Origin: Curvibacter sp.
Lineage (GTDB): Bacteria; Pseudomonadota; Gammaproteobacteria; Burkholderiales; Burkholderiaceae_C
Length of the DNA: 64,000 bases
Assembly (NCBI GenBank): GCA_004293725.1
Contig: REAW01000006.1
Span: 124,001 to 188,000, forward strand
Reading direction: 5' to 3'
Positions 9,171 through 17,751 of the stretch are shown here, in pieces. A program made the position numbers and the translations under genes. The notes beneath the pieces were generated by a model that was not told the origin of the DNA, ran no database searches, and saw nothing but the letters and a program-made list of their open reading frames with translations. Positions within the stretch are counted from its first letter, which is position 1; each line of letters opens with the position of its first letter.

Positions 9171-10406
9171 ATGAACACCCAAAGCATCACCCCCACTGCG
9201 CCTTCCTTTTCGCTGCCACGTGGCACGCCCGCTGCTGCGCGCACGGTGCTCAAGCTTTTACAGGGCCTGCGCCATGGCAGTCTGACTGTGCAATTGCCGG
9301 ACGGCGGAGTGCAGCGGTTTGGCGGCGAGGCCATGCCACACGCCAGCATCCAGTTACACAACTGGAACGTCTGCAGTGCAGCCCTCAAGTCAGGCGACAT
9401 CGGGTTTGCTGAAAGCTTTATTGCAGGCGACTGGAGCACACCCAACCTGACGGAACTGCTGCGCGTGCTGGTGAAAAACCGTGCAGAGGTTGAAGGTGTG
9501 ATTTACGGCACTTGGGCCGGGCGGTTGCTGTACCGCATCAAGCATTTGCTCAATCGCAACACTAAGTCCAATAGCCAGAAAAATATCCATGCCCATTACG
9601 ACCTGGGCAATGCTTTTTACACGCTGTGGCTGGACCCCACCATGAACTATTCGTCCGCCATCTTCGCGGGCAACACCGATCAACCCATGGCGGACGCCCA
9701 AAAAGCCAAGGTACGGCGCGCCCTCTCCATGGCCGGTGTGCAAGCAGGGGACCGGGTGCTGGAGATTGGCTGCGGCTGGGGCGCGTTGGCTGAGATGGCC
9801 ACTACAGAATTCAATGCACACCTTACCGGCGTAACACTGAGTACCGAGCAACTTGCATTTGCACGTGACCGCATGCAACGGTTCGGCGTGCAAAACCAAG
9901 CGGACTTGCGGCTACAAGACTACCGTGACATTGCCGACCAGCCCTTCGATGCCATTTGTTCCATAGAAATGGTGGAAGCAGTTGGCCGCGAATACTGGCC
10001 TACCTATTTCTCAAGTGTTGCGAAGTTGCTCAAACCAGGGGGCCGCGCTTGTGTCCAGAGTATCGTCATTGACGACGCCCTATTTGACCGCTACATCGGC
10101 TCTACCGACTTTATCCAGCAGTACATTTTCCCGGGCGGGTGCTTGCCTTGCCCGCGCGAGTTTCGTGCACAAGCCCATGCAGCGGGTCTGGACGTCGTAG
10201 ACGAATACGTTTTCGGCCCGGATTACGCAGAAACCTTGCGTCGCTGGCGGGATGCCTTTCTGGCCGAGCGCGAACGTGTGATGGCGGCAGGTTTTGATCA
10301 ACGCTTCATGCTCATCTGGGAGTTTTACCTCGCCTATTGCGAGGCTGCTTTTGATGAGCGCGACATTGACGTTGTGCAGTACACGTTGCAAAAACGCAGC
10401 GCCTGA
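9171..10406 (+). CDS. Cyclopropane-fatty-acyl-phospholipid synthase family SAM methyltransferase
   Basis: The 411-residue product has the Cfa architecture. An N-terminal lipid-binding part is followed by HYDLGNAFYTLWLDPTMNYS, a Cfa hallmark, then the SAM-binding glycine loop VLEIGCGWGALAE near residue 197, and later IEMVEAVGREYWPTYF and FIQQYIFPGGCLP. Such enzymes transfer a methylene or methyl group from SAM to unsaturated acyl chains of phospholipids at the membrane surface. The start at 9171 has GAGAAG seven bases upstream; a longer in-frame ORF begins at 9015 inside the DUF1365 gene. In this context it may make a branched or furan-type precursor rather than a simple cyclopropane; that is inference. 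Confidence 0.92.
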   Translation: MNTQSITPTAPSFSLPRGTPAAARTVLKLLQGLRHGSLTVQLPDGGVQRFGGEAMPHASIQLHNWNVCSAALKSGDIGFAESFIAGDWSTPNLTELLRVLVKNRAEVEGVIYGTWAGRLLYRIKHLLNRNTKSNSQKNIHAHYDLGNAFYTLWLDPTMNYSSAIFAGNTDQPMADAQKAKVRRALSMAGVQAGDRVLEIGCGWGALAEMATTEFNAHLTGVTLSTEQLAFARDRMQRFGVQNQADLRLQDYRDIADQPFDAICSIEMVEAVGREYWPTYFSSVAKLLKPGGRACVQSIVIDDALFDRYIGSTDFIQQYIFPGGCLPCPREFRAQAHAAGLDVVDEYVFGPDYAETLRRWRDAFLAERERVMAAGFDQRFMLIWEFYLAYCEAAFDERDIDVVQYTLQKRSA

Positions 10407-10421
10407 GTGGAGTCCGGCGAC

Positions 10422-11006
10422 ATGCACCACTATTCCCGGCCTACTCGCCGACGCATGCTGCGCAACACCCTGCAGCTTGGCATCGGCATGGCCGCGCTGG
10501 TGGGCTTGGGCCGCGCTTACGCGCAAACTTCCGCGCCAGCAGAGGTGCTGGCCCAACTGCCACAAGCAAGGCCAACGGGGAAGGCCCGGATGCGCTTTTT
10601 GGGCCTCTCGATCTACGACGCTGCCCTCTGGGTAGCTCCGGGATTTGCTGCTTCCGCCTACGCCACGCACCCCATGGCGCTGGAACTGCGGTACCTGCGC
10701 AACCTCAATGGAAAATCCATTGCCGAGCGCTCTTTGCAAGAAATGCGGCGTAGCGGTCCGCTGCAGGAAGCCACCGAACAACGCTGGTTACGCGCTATGT
10801 TGGAGGCGTTCCCCGACGTAAAAAATGGCGACCGCCTTACCGGCGTGCACAAACCGGGCGCAGAGACGCATTTTTTCTTGAACGGCACGTTGCGGGCCAC
10901 CATTGGGGACCCCACTTTTGGGCCTGTTTTCTTTGGTATTTGGCTAGCTCCATGGACCAGCGAACCGCGCCTGCGCGCTGAGCTGATGGCGGCATTGACG
11001 CCATGA
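10422..11006 (+). CDS. Exported chalcone-isomerase-like protein
   Basis: A 194-residue protein with an N-terminal export signal containing consecutive arginines (TRRRMLRN), a hydrophobic stretch and an AYA-Q cleavage-like site, possibly a Tat signal. The mature part (MRFLGLSIYDAALWVAPGF, then GDRLTGVHKPG and FFGIWLAP) matches the chalcone-isomerase-like fold domain found in bacteria. Bacterial members are not known to act on flavonoids; the fold also binds fatty acids, which fits the neighbouring lipid-modifying enzymes. A GTG at 10407 directly after the Cfa stop is an alternative start. Its stop overlaps the MFS start by 4 bp. Confidence 0.75.
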   Translation: MHHYSRPTRRRMLRNTLQLGIGMAALVGLGRAYAQTSAPAEVLAQLPQARPTGKARMRFLGLSIYDAALWVAPGFAASAYATHPMALELRYLRNLNGKSIAERSLQEMRRSGPLQEATEQRWLRAMLEAFPDVKNGDRLTGVHKPGAETHFFLNGTLRATIGDPTFGPVFFGIWLAPWTSEPRLRAELMAALTP

Positions 11007-12295
11007 GCCGAATCGCCTCAATCACTGCCCCGTTTGACTGGCGCGCGGGCTGGCGTTACGGCCTCTTGGGCTTGCCATTGGCTTTTGTAGCTTTGCCACT
11101 GTACGTCACCTTACCCAACCACTACGCCACCGTGTTTGGCGTTCCCTTGGCCACACTAGGCGTGGTGCTGCTGGCAGCACGTTTGCTGGATGCGCTCATC
11201 GACCCCATGCTCGGTCGCTGGAGTGACCTGCTTTTTGCGCGCTCCTTGCGCGCGGTGCTGCTGTGGGGGGCACTGGCATGCGCCGTACTCGGGACAGGTT
11301 TTACGTTTCTGTTCTTTCCCCCTGTACGTGGGCCGAGCGCACTGGTGATATGGGCCACTGCCTGTCTGGTCGTCACCTACACCGCCTTTAGTGCGCTCAG
11401 CATCTTGCACCAGTCGTGGGGCGCACGATTGGGTGGTGACGAAGTGCAGCGCAGCCGCGTAGTGGCATGGCGGGAAGGCTTGGGCCTGCTCGGCGTGGTG
11501 TTGGCGTCCATAGCACCGCTGGCATTTGGCTTGCCTGCAACGGCCACCTTGTTTTTCATCACACTTGCGGCGGGCTGGGCCAGCTGGCGGGTGTCGCGCC
11601 AGCCTCTTGCGGGCCCTGCCGCAGCCCACGAAGCCGGATTTTCCGCAGGCCAGCCCGCATCGATCTGGTTGCCGTTTTCCCGGCCAGCATTTCGGGCACT
11701 CATGGCGGTGTTTGTCGTCAACGGTATTGCCAGCGCCGTTCCTGCCACATTGATTCTGTTTTTTGTGCAGGACCGACTGCAAGCCCCGGCGGGCATGGAA
11801 GCCCTGTTCCTGGGCAGCTACTTTGTTTGCGCGGCCCTTGCACTGCCACTGTGGCTGCGGGTAGTGCCGCGCTTGGGATTGGCACGCACCTGGCTAGTCG
11901 GCATGCTCTTGTCGATGGGCGTATTCGTTTTTGCCAGTCAGCTTGGAGCGGGCGACACATGGGAATTTGTAGCGGTATGTGTGCTCTCCGGAGTGGCCTT
12001 GGGCACCGACCTGGCGTTACCCGGCGCGATTCTGGCAGGCACCATTGCAGCTTCGGGTGACCGGGGTCGCACCGAGGGCGCTTATTTTGGCTGGTGGAAC
12101 TTTGCCACCAAGCTCAATTTGGCATTGGCTGCGGGCGTTGCGCTTCCTATGTTAGGCCTTTTGGGCTACACACCTGGCACTAGAGATCCGGCGGCTTTGC
12201 AGGTACTCACTATCGCTTACTGCCTACTGCCCTGCGCCCTCAAAGCGGTAGCAGCCACTTTGCTTTACACCTTGATCATCCGAAAGAAGCCATGA
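11003..12295 (+). CDS. MFS transporter
   Basis: A 430-residue polytopic membrane protein with about twelve hydrophobic segments and the loop LLDALIDPMLGRWSD between TM2 and TM3. That loop resembles the sugar:cation symporter (GPH) branch of the major facilitator superfamily. The cargo is unknown; the gene is embedded in the lipid-modification cluster, with 4-bp overlaps on both sides (11003-11006 and 12292-12295). Involvement in moving a lipid-derived product is a guess from context. Confidence 0.82.
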   Translation: MSRIASITAPFDWRAGWRYGLLGLPLAFVALPLYVTLPNHYATVFGVPLATLGVVLLAARLLDALIDPMLGRWSDLLFARSLRAVLLWGALACAVLGTGFTFLFFPPVRGPSALVIWATACLVVTYTAFSALSILHQSWGARLGGDEVQRSRVVAWREGLGLLGVVLASIAPLAFGLPATATLFFITLAAGWASWRVSRQPLAGPAAAHEAGFSAGQPASIWLPFSRPAFRALMAVFVVNGIASAVPATLILFFVQDRLQAPAGMEALFLGSYFVCAALALPLWLRVVPRLGLARTWLVGMLLSMGVFVFASQLGAGDTWEFVAVCVLSGVALGTDLALPGAILAGTIAASGDRGRTEGAYFGWWNFATKLNLALAAGVALPMLGLLGYTPGTRDPAALQVLTIAYCLLPCALKAVAATLLYTLIIRKKP

Positions 12296-12831
12296 AACGA
12301 CGCCTCATCCTTAGCGCCGCCACCGCAGCCAGCGCCTTTGCGTTGGGTGGATGCAGCACCCAACGCATCGACCAATACGCCCAAGAGCGCCCCGTGCTGG
12401 ATCTGCAGCAATACTTCAATGGAACTCTCGATGCCTATGGCGTGTTTACCGACCGCTCGGGCACTGTGGTGAAGCGCTTCACTGTTGTCATGCGCTGCTC
12501 GTGGCAGGGAGATGAGGGCGTATTGGACGAGGACTTTGTTTATTCCGATGGCACCAAGCAAAAGCGGATTTGGCGGCTTAAGAAACTGGCCGATGGCCGC
12601 TATACCGGCACCGCTGACGACGTGGTGGGCATAGCCCAAGGACAAACACGGGGTAACGCGTTTTACTGGACCTATACCTTGAGTCTACCGGTCGACGGCT
12701 CGGTATACGAGGTGAAGTTTGACGACTGGATGTACCTGATGACCGATACCGTCATGCTCAACAAAGCCACTATGAGCAAGTTTGGGGTGCGGCTGGGCGA
12801 GGTCACGCTGTCGTTTAGCAAACGCCCGTAG
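12292..12831 (+). CDS. DUF3833 family lipoprotein
   Basis: A 179-residue protein with a lipoprotein signal: basic MKRR, a hydrophobic core, and lipobox LGGC with the modified cysteine at residue 21. The body (YFNGTLDAYGVFTDRSG, then DGTKQKRIWRL, then FDDWMYLMTD) is characteristic of DUF3833. No enzymatic function is established. It is translationally coupled to the MFS gene through an ATGA overlap and is likely anchored in the envelope as part of the lipid cluster. Confidence 0.85.
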   Translation: MKRRLILSAATAASAFALGGCSTQRIDQYAQERPVLDLQQYFNGTLDAYGVFTDRSGTVVKRFTVVMRCSWQGDEGVLDEDFVYSDGTKQKRIWRLKKLADGRYTGTADDVVGIAQGQTRGNAFYWTYTLSLPVDGSVYEVKFDDWMYLMTDTVMLNKATMSKFGVRLGEVTLSFSKRP

Positions 12832-12837
12832 TTTTGA

Positions 12838-12900
12838 ATCAAATTGGCCTCTAGTGCCCATCGATATTGCGCGAGCAGCTATCAAAATTAAAGCAAAAGG
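12838..12900. repeat. Dispersed intergenic repeat, copy 1
   Basis: The interval carries a sequence of the form AAATTGGCCTCTAG...GCGCGAGCAGCTATC that matches copies at 17174-17233, 34898-34957 and 61752-61820. It fills the gap between the DUF3833 and SDR genes, and the SDR ribosome-binding region lies at its edge. I recognise the pattern as a common Comamonadaceae intergenic element; its function is unknown. Confidence 0.65.
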
Positions 12901-12908
12901 TTGTTCCC

Positions 12909-13688
12909 ATGTCTTTTTTCTCACCCCTGAACCCACCATTGCGCGACTGGCGCGGCAAGACCGTCTGGATTGTGGGTGCCTCCAGCGGGATTGGTCAGGC
13001 AACCGCCGCCGCACTCCACGCGCAAGGTGCGAACGTCGTGGTTTCAGCCCGCAAATCGGCGGATCTGGATGCCTTTGTGGTTGCCCATCCGGGCAGTGCA
13101 GCGCTGCCGCTGGACGCTACTGACACAGCCGCCGTGCTTGCGGCGGCGAATGAACTGCTGGCGCGCGGGCCGCTGGACTGCGTGGTCTACTGCGCGGGGC
13201 ACTATGCCGCCATGCGAGCGACCGCGCTAGATCTGTCCGATATGCAGCGCCATGTGGCCGTGAACTACACCGGTGCCCTGAACGTCTTGAGTGCCGTGTT
13301 GCCCTCCTTGCTGGTGCGCGGCGCAGGCCACATTGCGCTGGTAGGCAGTGTGGCGGGCTACCGAGGCTTGCCCAATAGCCTGGCCTACGGCCCCACCAAA
13401 GCGGCCCTCATCAACTTGGCAGAGACCTTGTATTTGGACCTCCGGGGCAAAGGCATTGGCGTGTCTTTGATCAACCCGGGCTTCGTACAAACACCTCTCA
13501 CCGCACAAAACGACTTTGCCATGCCCGCACTGCTGACACCCGCGCAAGCCGCGCAGGCCATCCTGGCGGGCTGGGCCCAGGGTCGCTTCGAAATTCATTT
13601 CCCCAAACGCTTTACGTTGTGGCTCAAGGCCTTGCGCATCATGCCCAACCGCGTCTACTTTTATCTTGTTAGCCGCGCAACCTTATGA
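12909..13688 (+). CDS. Short-chain dehydrogenase/reductase
   Basis: A 259-residue SDR with the nucleotide-binding motif GASSGIG (residues 23-29), the structural CAG string (YCAGHYA), the catalytic Ser in LVGSVAGYRG, and the YxxxK pair in YGPTK near residue 158. It probably oxidises or reduces a lipid intermediate with NAD(P)(H). ATG 12909 was chosen because it directly precedes the conserved N-terminus; the longer in-frame start at 12867 lies inside the repeat. Its last 4 bp overlap the next gene. Confidence 0.88.
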   Translation: MSFFSPLNPPLRDWRGKTVWIVGASSGIGQATAAALHAQGANVVVSARKSADLDAFVVAHPGSAALPLDATDTAAVLAAANELLARGPLDCVVYCAGHYAAMRATALDLSDMQRHVAVNYTGALNVLSAVLPSLLVRGAGHIALVGSVAGYRGLPNSLAYGPTKAALINLAETLYLDLRGKGIGVSLINPGFVQTPLTAQNDFAMPALLTPAQAAQAILAGWAQGRFEIHFPKRFTLWLKALRIMPNRVYFYLVSRATL

Positions 13689-14134
13689 CTACCTCTATTC
13701 AGCCCAGCCAAGATGCGGTTGCCGCAGTGGTGACATTCTTTGAAACCCTGACTCCCGCGTCTTTGGCAACATTGCCGTCGCTCTACGCAACGGATGCCCG
13801 CTTCAAAGACCCCTTCAACGATGTCACGGGCCTGCCCGCCATCAGTGGCATCTTTTCTCACATGTTCAAAACATTGGAAGCGCCGCGCTTTGTGGTTCAC
13901 GAGCGCATCGTGCAAGGCTCTCAGTGTTTTCTGACATGGGAGTTTCGTTTCCGATTCCGCCGCTTCAAGCAGGGCGAAGACCAAGTGATCTTGGGCGGAT
14001 CCCACTTGGTGTTTGATACCGCCGGCCGGGTCACGCTTCACCGCGACTACTGGGACGCTGCCGAGGAGTTGTACGAAAAATTACCCGTGGTTGGCGGCCT
14101 GATGCGCTGGCTGAAGCGCCGCGCCAACAACTAG
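13685..14134 (+). CDS. NTF2-like (SnoaL-type) family protein
   Basis: A 149-residue single-domain protein with the NTF2-like pattern: an N-terminal helix, then YATDARFKDPFNDVTG and the C-terminal strand VTLHRDYWDAAEELYEKLP. Members are small cone-shaped proteins used as isomerases, cyclases or binding proteins. It overlaps the SDR stop by 4 bp and closes the eight-gene lipid cluster, so it probably acts on the same substrate. Confidence 0.82.
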   Translation: MTTSIQPSQDAVAAVVTFFETLTPASLATLPSLYATDARFKDPFNDVTGLPAISGIFSHMFKTLEAPRFVVHERIVQGSQCFLTWEFRFRFRRFKQGEDQVILGGSHLVFDTAGRVTLHRDYWDAAEELYEKLPVVGGLMRWLKRRANN

Positions 14135-14164
14135 TGGTGCGCCAATCCGAAATGGCGGCGCCGT

Positions 14165-14389
14165 TCAGCGACCAGTAGCGCCCACGTGGTTGCCAAACTT
14201 GCTCGCCTGAAAGTCCGCAGGACGCCGCGGCTCCCACAGGGCGCGCAAGGAAGCGAACACATTGCGGCAACCGGTGCACTTGTACTCGCCGGTTGGCTTG
14301 AGTGATCCATTCGCCGCGCGATCAATCACTGGCTGGTAGCCCGTGGCACCACATTCGCGGCACTTGTAAATGGTTTTGAAAGTCGACAT
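14165..14389 (-). CDS. Small zinc-ribbon-like protein
   Basis: A 74-residue protein with two CxxC pairs (C10/C13 in KCRECG and C38/C41 in KCTGCRN), the layout of a zinc ribbon. The remaining sequence is charged and has no recognisable catalytic motif. The start at ATG 14389 places the first CxxC close to the N-terminus; the frame is open further upstream across the inverted repeats. Function unknown; zinc binding is inferred from the cysteines. Confidence 0.6.
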   Translation of the reverse strand: MSTFKTIYKCRECGATGYQPVIDRAANGSLKPTGEYKCTGCRNVFASLRALWEPRRPADFQASKFGNHVGATGR

Positions 14390-14442
14390 GGAAGCCGGAC
14401 TGTAAGCGCTGGCATGGTTTACCACCAGCGTTTTTGTGTAAT

Positions 14443-14481
14443 GCCTTGTAAATACAAGGCTTGCAGCCGCTTTTGGGCTGC
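14443..14481. repeat. Two adjacent inverted repeats between the zinc-ribbon and GST genes
   Basis: A perfect 8-bp inverted repeat GCCTTGTA-AA-TACAAGGC (14443-14460) is followed directly by a second hairpin with arms GCAGCC and GGGCTGC (14463-14481). They lie just downstream of the minus-strand GST gene and upstream of the zinc-ribbon gene. They may act as a terminator or a protein-binding site; no clean T-tract is present. Confidence 0.5.
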
Positions 14482-14496
14482 CAAGGCGCACCAAAC

Positions 14497-15111
14497 CTAG
14501 GTCGGGGCCGTGTCCGCAAAACTGGGACGCTGCGCCAGCTTCTCAACCAATTTGGCCAAGTTGGGGTTGTCGGTACGCCAGTCGATCTGAGGGAAACGAA
14601 AATCCAGGTAGCCAAGGGCACAGCCTACGGCAATGTCAGCCAAGCTCAGGTGAATTCCGGCACAAAAAGGCTTGTCGCCCAGACCACGGGACATGGCCTT
14701 TACCGCATCATTCACCTTGGTAATCTGTCGGTCGATCCAGGCCTGGCTCCGCTGGGCTTTGGTGCGCCCAGTCCACGTGGCTTCCAAACGCGCCAAGATG
14801 GCAGCGTCCATCAGGCCGTCGGCCAAGGCTTCCCAGGTCTTGATTTCAGCGCGCTCCCGACCCACCGAGGGGATCAGCTTGCCTACGGGCGACAGGGTGT
14901 CGAGGTACTCCACGATGACGCGTGAATCGAACAATGCCTCTGCCCCCTCCATCACCAAGCAGGGCACCTTGCCCAGTGGATTGGATTCTGCAATGGTGGT
15001 GTCAGCGGACCACACGTCTTCAGTAACAAATGCGTAATCGAGCTTCTTCTCGGCCATCACGACACGAACTTTACGAACATACGGGCTGGCAGTGGATCCG
15101 AGTAATTTCAT
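14497..15111 (-). CDS. Glutathione S-transferase family protein
   Basis: A 204-residue protein with the two GST domains. The N-terminal thioredoxin-like part (LLGSTASPYVRKVRVVMAEK, residues 3-22) is followed by the substrate-proximal NPLGKVPCLV and by DSRVIVEYLD. The C-terminal helical domain carries SLADIAVGCALGYLDFR. It resembles the YibF-type bacterial GST group; the substrate is unknown. It stands alone, divergent from purB. Confidence 0.9.
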   Translation of the reverse strand: MKLLGSTASPYVRKVRVVMAEKKLDYAFVTEDVWSADTTIAESNPLGKVPCLVMEGAEALFDSRVIVEYLDTLSPVGKLIPSVGRERAEIKTWEALADGLMDAAILARLEATWTGRTKAQRSQAWIDRQITKVNDAVKAMSRGLGDKPFCAGIHLSLADIAVGCALGYLDFRFPQIDWRTDNPNLAKLVEKLAQRPSFADTAPT

Positions 15112-15207
15112 GGGGTCTGTGCAGTTGCTTGGGCGTTCATTCTATCCAGCAGGCTCTGCCCGAACGGTCTCTGGGGTCACGCGTGGCGCACAACCTACAA
15201 TTCGGGG

Positions 15208-16587
15208 ATGACTTTCTCCGCCATTTCTGCCCTTTCCCCGCTCGACGGCCGGTACGCCCCCAAGCTCGCCACCCTGCGCCCTTTGACCAGCGAACTGGGC
15301 TACATGCACCGCCGCGTGCAAGTGGAAGTGGCCTGGTTTATTGCTCTCAGCGATGCCGGCTTTGCCGAGTTCAAGCCGCTTACGCCAGGAGCCCGCACTT
15401 ACTTGTTGGGCTTGGTCAAACACTTTTCGGAAGCGGACGGCGAGGCCATCAAGGCGATAGAGAAAACCACCAACCACGACGTGAAGGCGGTGGAGTACTG
15501 GATCAAATCGAAGTTTGAAGCCCGCCCTGAGCTGGAAAAGGCGGGCGAGTTTGTGCACTTTGCCTGTACCAGTGAAGACATCAACAACACGAGCCACGGC
15601 TTGCAACTGCGGTCGGCCCGCGACGTCGTGGTCTTGCCTGCGCTAGACAAAATCATTCTCAAGCTGCGCGACATGGCCCACGCCTATGCTGATGTGTCCA
15701 TGCTGAGCCGCACCCACGGCCAAACCGCGAGCCCCACCACCGTCGGCAAGGAAATTGCCAACGTGGTGGTGCGCCTGCAGGCCGCCTGCGACCGCATCGC
15801 CAGCGTCAAGATATTGGCCAAGATGAACGGCGCCGTGGGCAACTACAACGCCCATCTTTCGGCCTGGCCCGACTTTGACTGGGAAGCTTTCAGCAAAAAA
15901 GTCATAGAAACGCCTGAGCCGCTGGGCCTGGGCCTGAACTTCCAGCCCTACAGCATCCAGATTGAGCCGCATGACTACATGGCCGAGCTGTTTGACGCCG
16001 TAGCGCGCACCAACACCATCCTGATTGACCTCAGCCGCGATATCTGGGGCTACGTCAGCCTGGGTTACTTCAAGCAGCGGCTCAAAGACGGTGAAGTAGG
16101 CTCCAGCACCATGCCGCACAAGGTCAATCCGATTGACTTTGAAAACGCCGAGGGCAATCTGGGCTTGGCCAATGCCCTGTTGCGGCACCTGAGCGAGAAG
16201 CTGCCCGTGAGCCGCTGGCAGCGCGACCTGACAGACTCCACGGTGCTGCGCAACATGGGGGTGGCGCTGGGCTACGCCGTGCTGGCCTACAGCTCGCTGA
16301 TGACGGGGCTGAACAAGCTGGAAATCAACGAGACCGCGATTGCCGACGACCTGGACGCCTCATGGGAAGTACTGGCCGAGCCTATCCAGACCGTGATGCG
16401 TCGCTTTGGCCTGCCCCAGCCCTACGAGCAACTCAAGAAATTTACCCGTGGCGAGGCCATGACCCGGGAGTTGATGCAGGGTTTCATTGCCGTGCTGGAG
16501 ATTCCCCAGGCTGAAAAAGACCGCATGCTGGCCATGACCCCTGCCAGCTACACCGGCAAAGCATCGGAATTGGCGAAACGCATCTGA
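15208..16587 (+). CDS. purB: Adenylosuccinate lyase
   Basis: PurB cleaves SAICAR and adenylosuccinate, releasing fumarate, in purine synthesis. The 459-residue product has the family length, the N-terminal SALSPLDGRYAPK, the catalytic-His block CTSEDINNTSHG and SRTHGQTASPTTVGKE, and the fumarase/aspartase signature GSSTMPHKVNPIDFEN near residue 300. It matches the longer E. coli-type PurB. Its stop overlaps the yaeQ start by one base. Confidence 0.97.
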   Translation: MTFSAISALSPLDGRYAPKLATLRPLTSELGYMHRRVQVEVAWFIALSDAGFAEFKPLTPGARTYLLGLVKHFSEADGEAIKAIEKTTNHDVKAVEYWIKSKFEARPELEKAGEFVHFACTSEDINNTSHGLQLRSARDVVVLPALDKIILKLRDMAHAYADVSMLSRTHGQTASPTTVGKEIANVVVRLQAACDRIASVKILAKMNGAVGNYNAHLSAWPDFDWEAFSKKVIETPEPLGLGLNFQPYSIQIEPHDYMAELFDAVARTNTILIDLSRDIWGYVSLGYFKQRLKDGEVGSSTMPHKVNPIDFENAEGNLGLANALLRHLSEKLPVSRWQRDLTDSTVLRNMGVALGYAVLAYSSLMTGLNKLEINETAIADDLDASWEVLAEPIQTVMRRFGLPQPYEQLKKFTRGEAMTRELMQGFIAVLEIPQAEKDRMLAMTPASYTGKASELAKRI

Positions 16588-17147
16588 TGGCACTTAAATC
16601 CACCATCTACAAGGCCACCCTGCAAATTGCAGACATTGAAAACAGCTACTACGCCGACCACGCGTTAACCCTGGCACGCCACCCCAGCGAGACTGACGAA
16701 CGCATGATGGTGCGTCTGGTTGCCATGGCGTTTAACGCCCACAAACTGCAAAGCCTGTGCAATGGCGACGGAACGCTGGCCTTTGGCGCCGGTTTGTCCG
16801 ATGTGGAAGACCCCGACGTATCCCTCACCGACTTCACAGGCCATAAACGCCTGTGGATCGAAGTGGGTCAGCCAGAGGACAAACCCATCAGCAAAGCCTG
16901 CAACAAAGCCGACGCGGTACTGCTCTACCCCTTTGCCCACTCGGCTGATATTTGGTGGAGGGGCATGGAGAACAAGCTCGCCCGGCTGGATAGATTGCAG
17001 GTGTGGCGCATTCCATCGGTCACCTCGCAGGCGCTGGCCAAGCTCGCACAGCGCAGCATGCAACTGCAGGCCACCGTGCAAGAAGGGGTGCTGATGCTGG
17101 GTGACGGGGTGAACACCGTCGATATCGAGCCGATTCGCTGGAAGTAA
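16587..17147 (+). CDS. yaeQ: YaeQ family protein
   Basis: The 186-residue product is recognised from its N-terminus (MALKSTIYKATLQIADIE), the YADHALTLARHPSETDERMM stretch and the acidic SDVEDPDVSLTDFTGHK, all conserved in YaeQ. YaeQ proteins have a PD-(D/E)XK nuclease-like fold but no firmly established role. The ATG overlaps the purB stop by one base, so the two are probably co-transcribed. Confidence 0.93.
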   Translation: MALKSTIYKATLQIADIENSYYADHALTLARHPSETDERMMVRLVAMAFNAHKLQSLCNGDGTLAFGAGLSDVEDPDVSLTDFTGHKRLWIEVGQPEDKPISKACNKADAVLLYPFAHSADIWWRGMENKLARLDRLQVWRIPSVTSQALAKLAQRSMQLQATVQEGVLMLGDGVNTVDIEPIRWK

Positions 17148-17173
17148 AACGGGCGGGCGCCACCCCTTCATTA

Positions 17174-17233
17174 AAGCCAAACTAGGCCTTAGCCCCTATA
17201 AATACTGCGCGAATAGCTACTATTTTTGTAGCA
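17174..17233. repeat. Dispersed intergenic repeat, copy 2
   Basis: The interval contains CAAACTAGGCCTTAGC...ACTGCGCGAATAGCTAC, aligning with the copies at 12838, 34898 and 61752. It overlaps the 3' end of the convergent DUF3717/DUF1289 gene, providing its stop codon. Confidence 0.6.
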
Positions 17234-17660
17234 AATTAGTCGCTATTGCAGTCTGCCCCTCGGAAGCACGTTCTGCATATTTGTTGAAGCGCCAGGAGTT
17301 GGCCTCCAGCGTGATGCGCCGCCAGGTGGCACGCTTGGCAGCCGGGCCCATTTCTGTCCAGCGCTGCACCTCTTCAAAACTGCGGCCACAGCCTTTGCAC
17401 CAATCATCGCCCTGACTCGTAGAGCAGATGGCAATACACGGCGTGTCGGGCGTGCTTTCGTACCACGCCATCCACGCGGCCAGTGCTTTGGGTGGCATGG
17501 TGGTCTCGTCGGCTTCGGTCTCGTGGTAGTAGACCAGCAGGGCGTACACCTCGGCCAGCGCGCGCGTAGGCGCGGGCAAAGCCACCCCATCAGGGGAAGG
17601 CTCGCGCGCACGCCAGTAGTTGATGGCCGACTCGATGTCGGTAATGTGGATGCCTGCCAT
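17220..17660 (-). CDS. DUF3717 and DUF1289 domain protein
   Basis: A 146-residue protein with two small recognisable modules. The N-terminal HITDIESAINYWRAREP is DUF3717. The C-terminal part (residues ~73-115) has CIAICSTSQGDDWCKGCGRS followed by EEVQRWTEM, the cysteine-rich DUF1289 pattern (C-x3-C-x8-C-x2-C), probably a metal site. No function is known for either. The last residues and stop codon lie inside the dispersed repeat copy 2, suggesting that the original C-terminus was replaced or extended by it. Confidence 0.8.
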   Translation of the reverse strand: MAGIHITDIESAINYWRAREPSPDGVALPAPTRALAEVYALLVYYHETEADETTMPPKALAAWMAWYESTPDTPCIAICSTSQGDDWCKGCGRSFEEVQRWTEMGPAAKRATWRRITLEANSWRFNKYAERASEGQTAIATNLLQK

Positions 17661-17751
17661 AGATTCCCGTAAAGGGGGCGGATCATATACCGCCTAGCGG
17701 TGCCCGCTCCAGACCGGGGGCTCTGATGGGCCAATGCTATGCTGCAGCACC

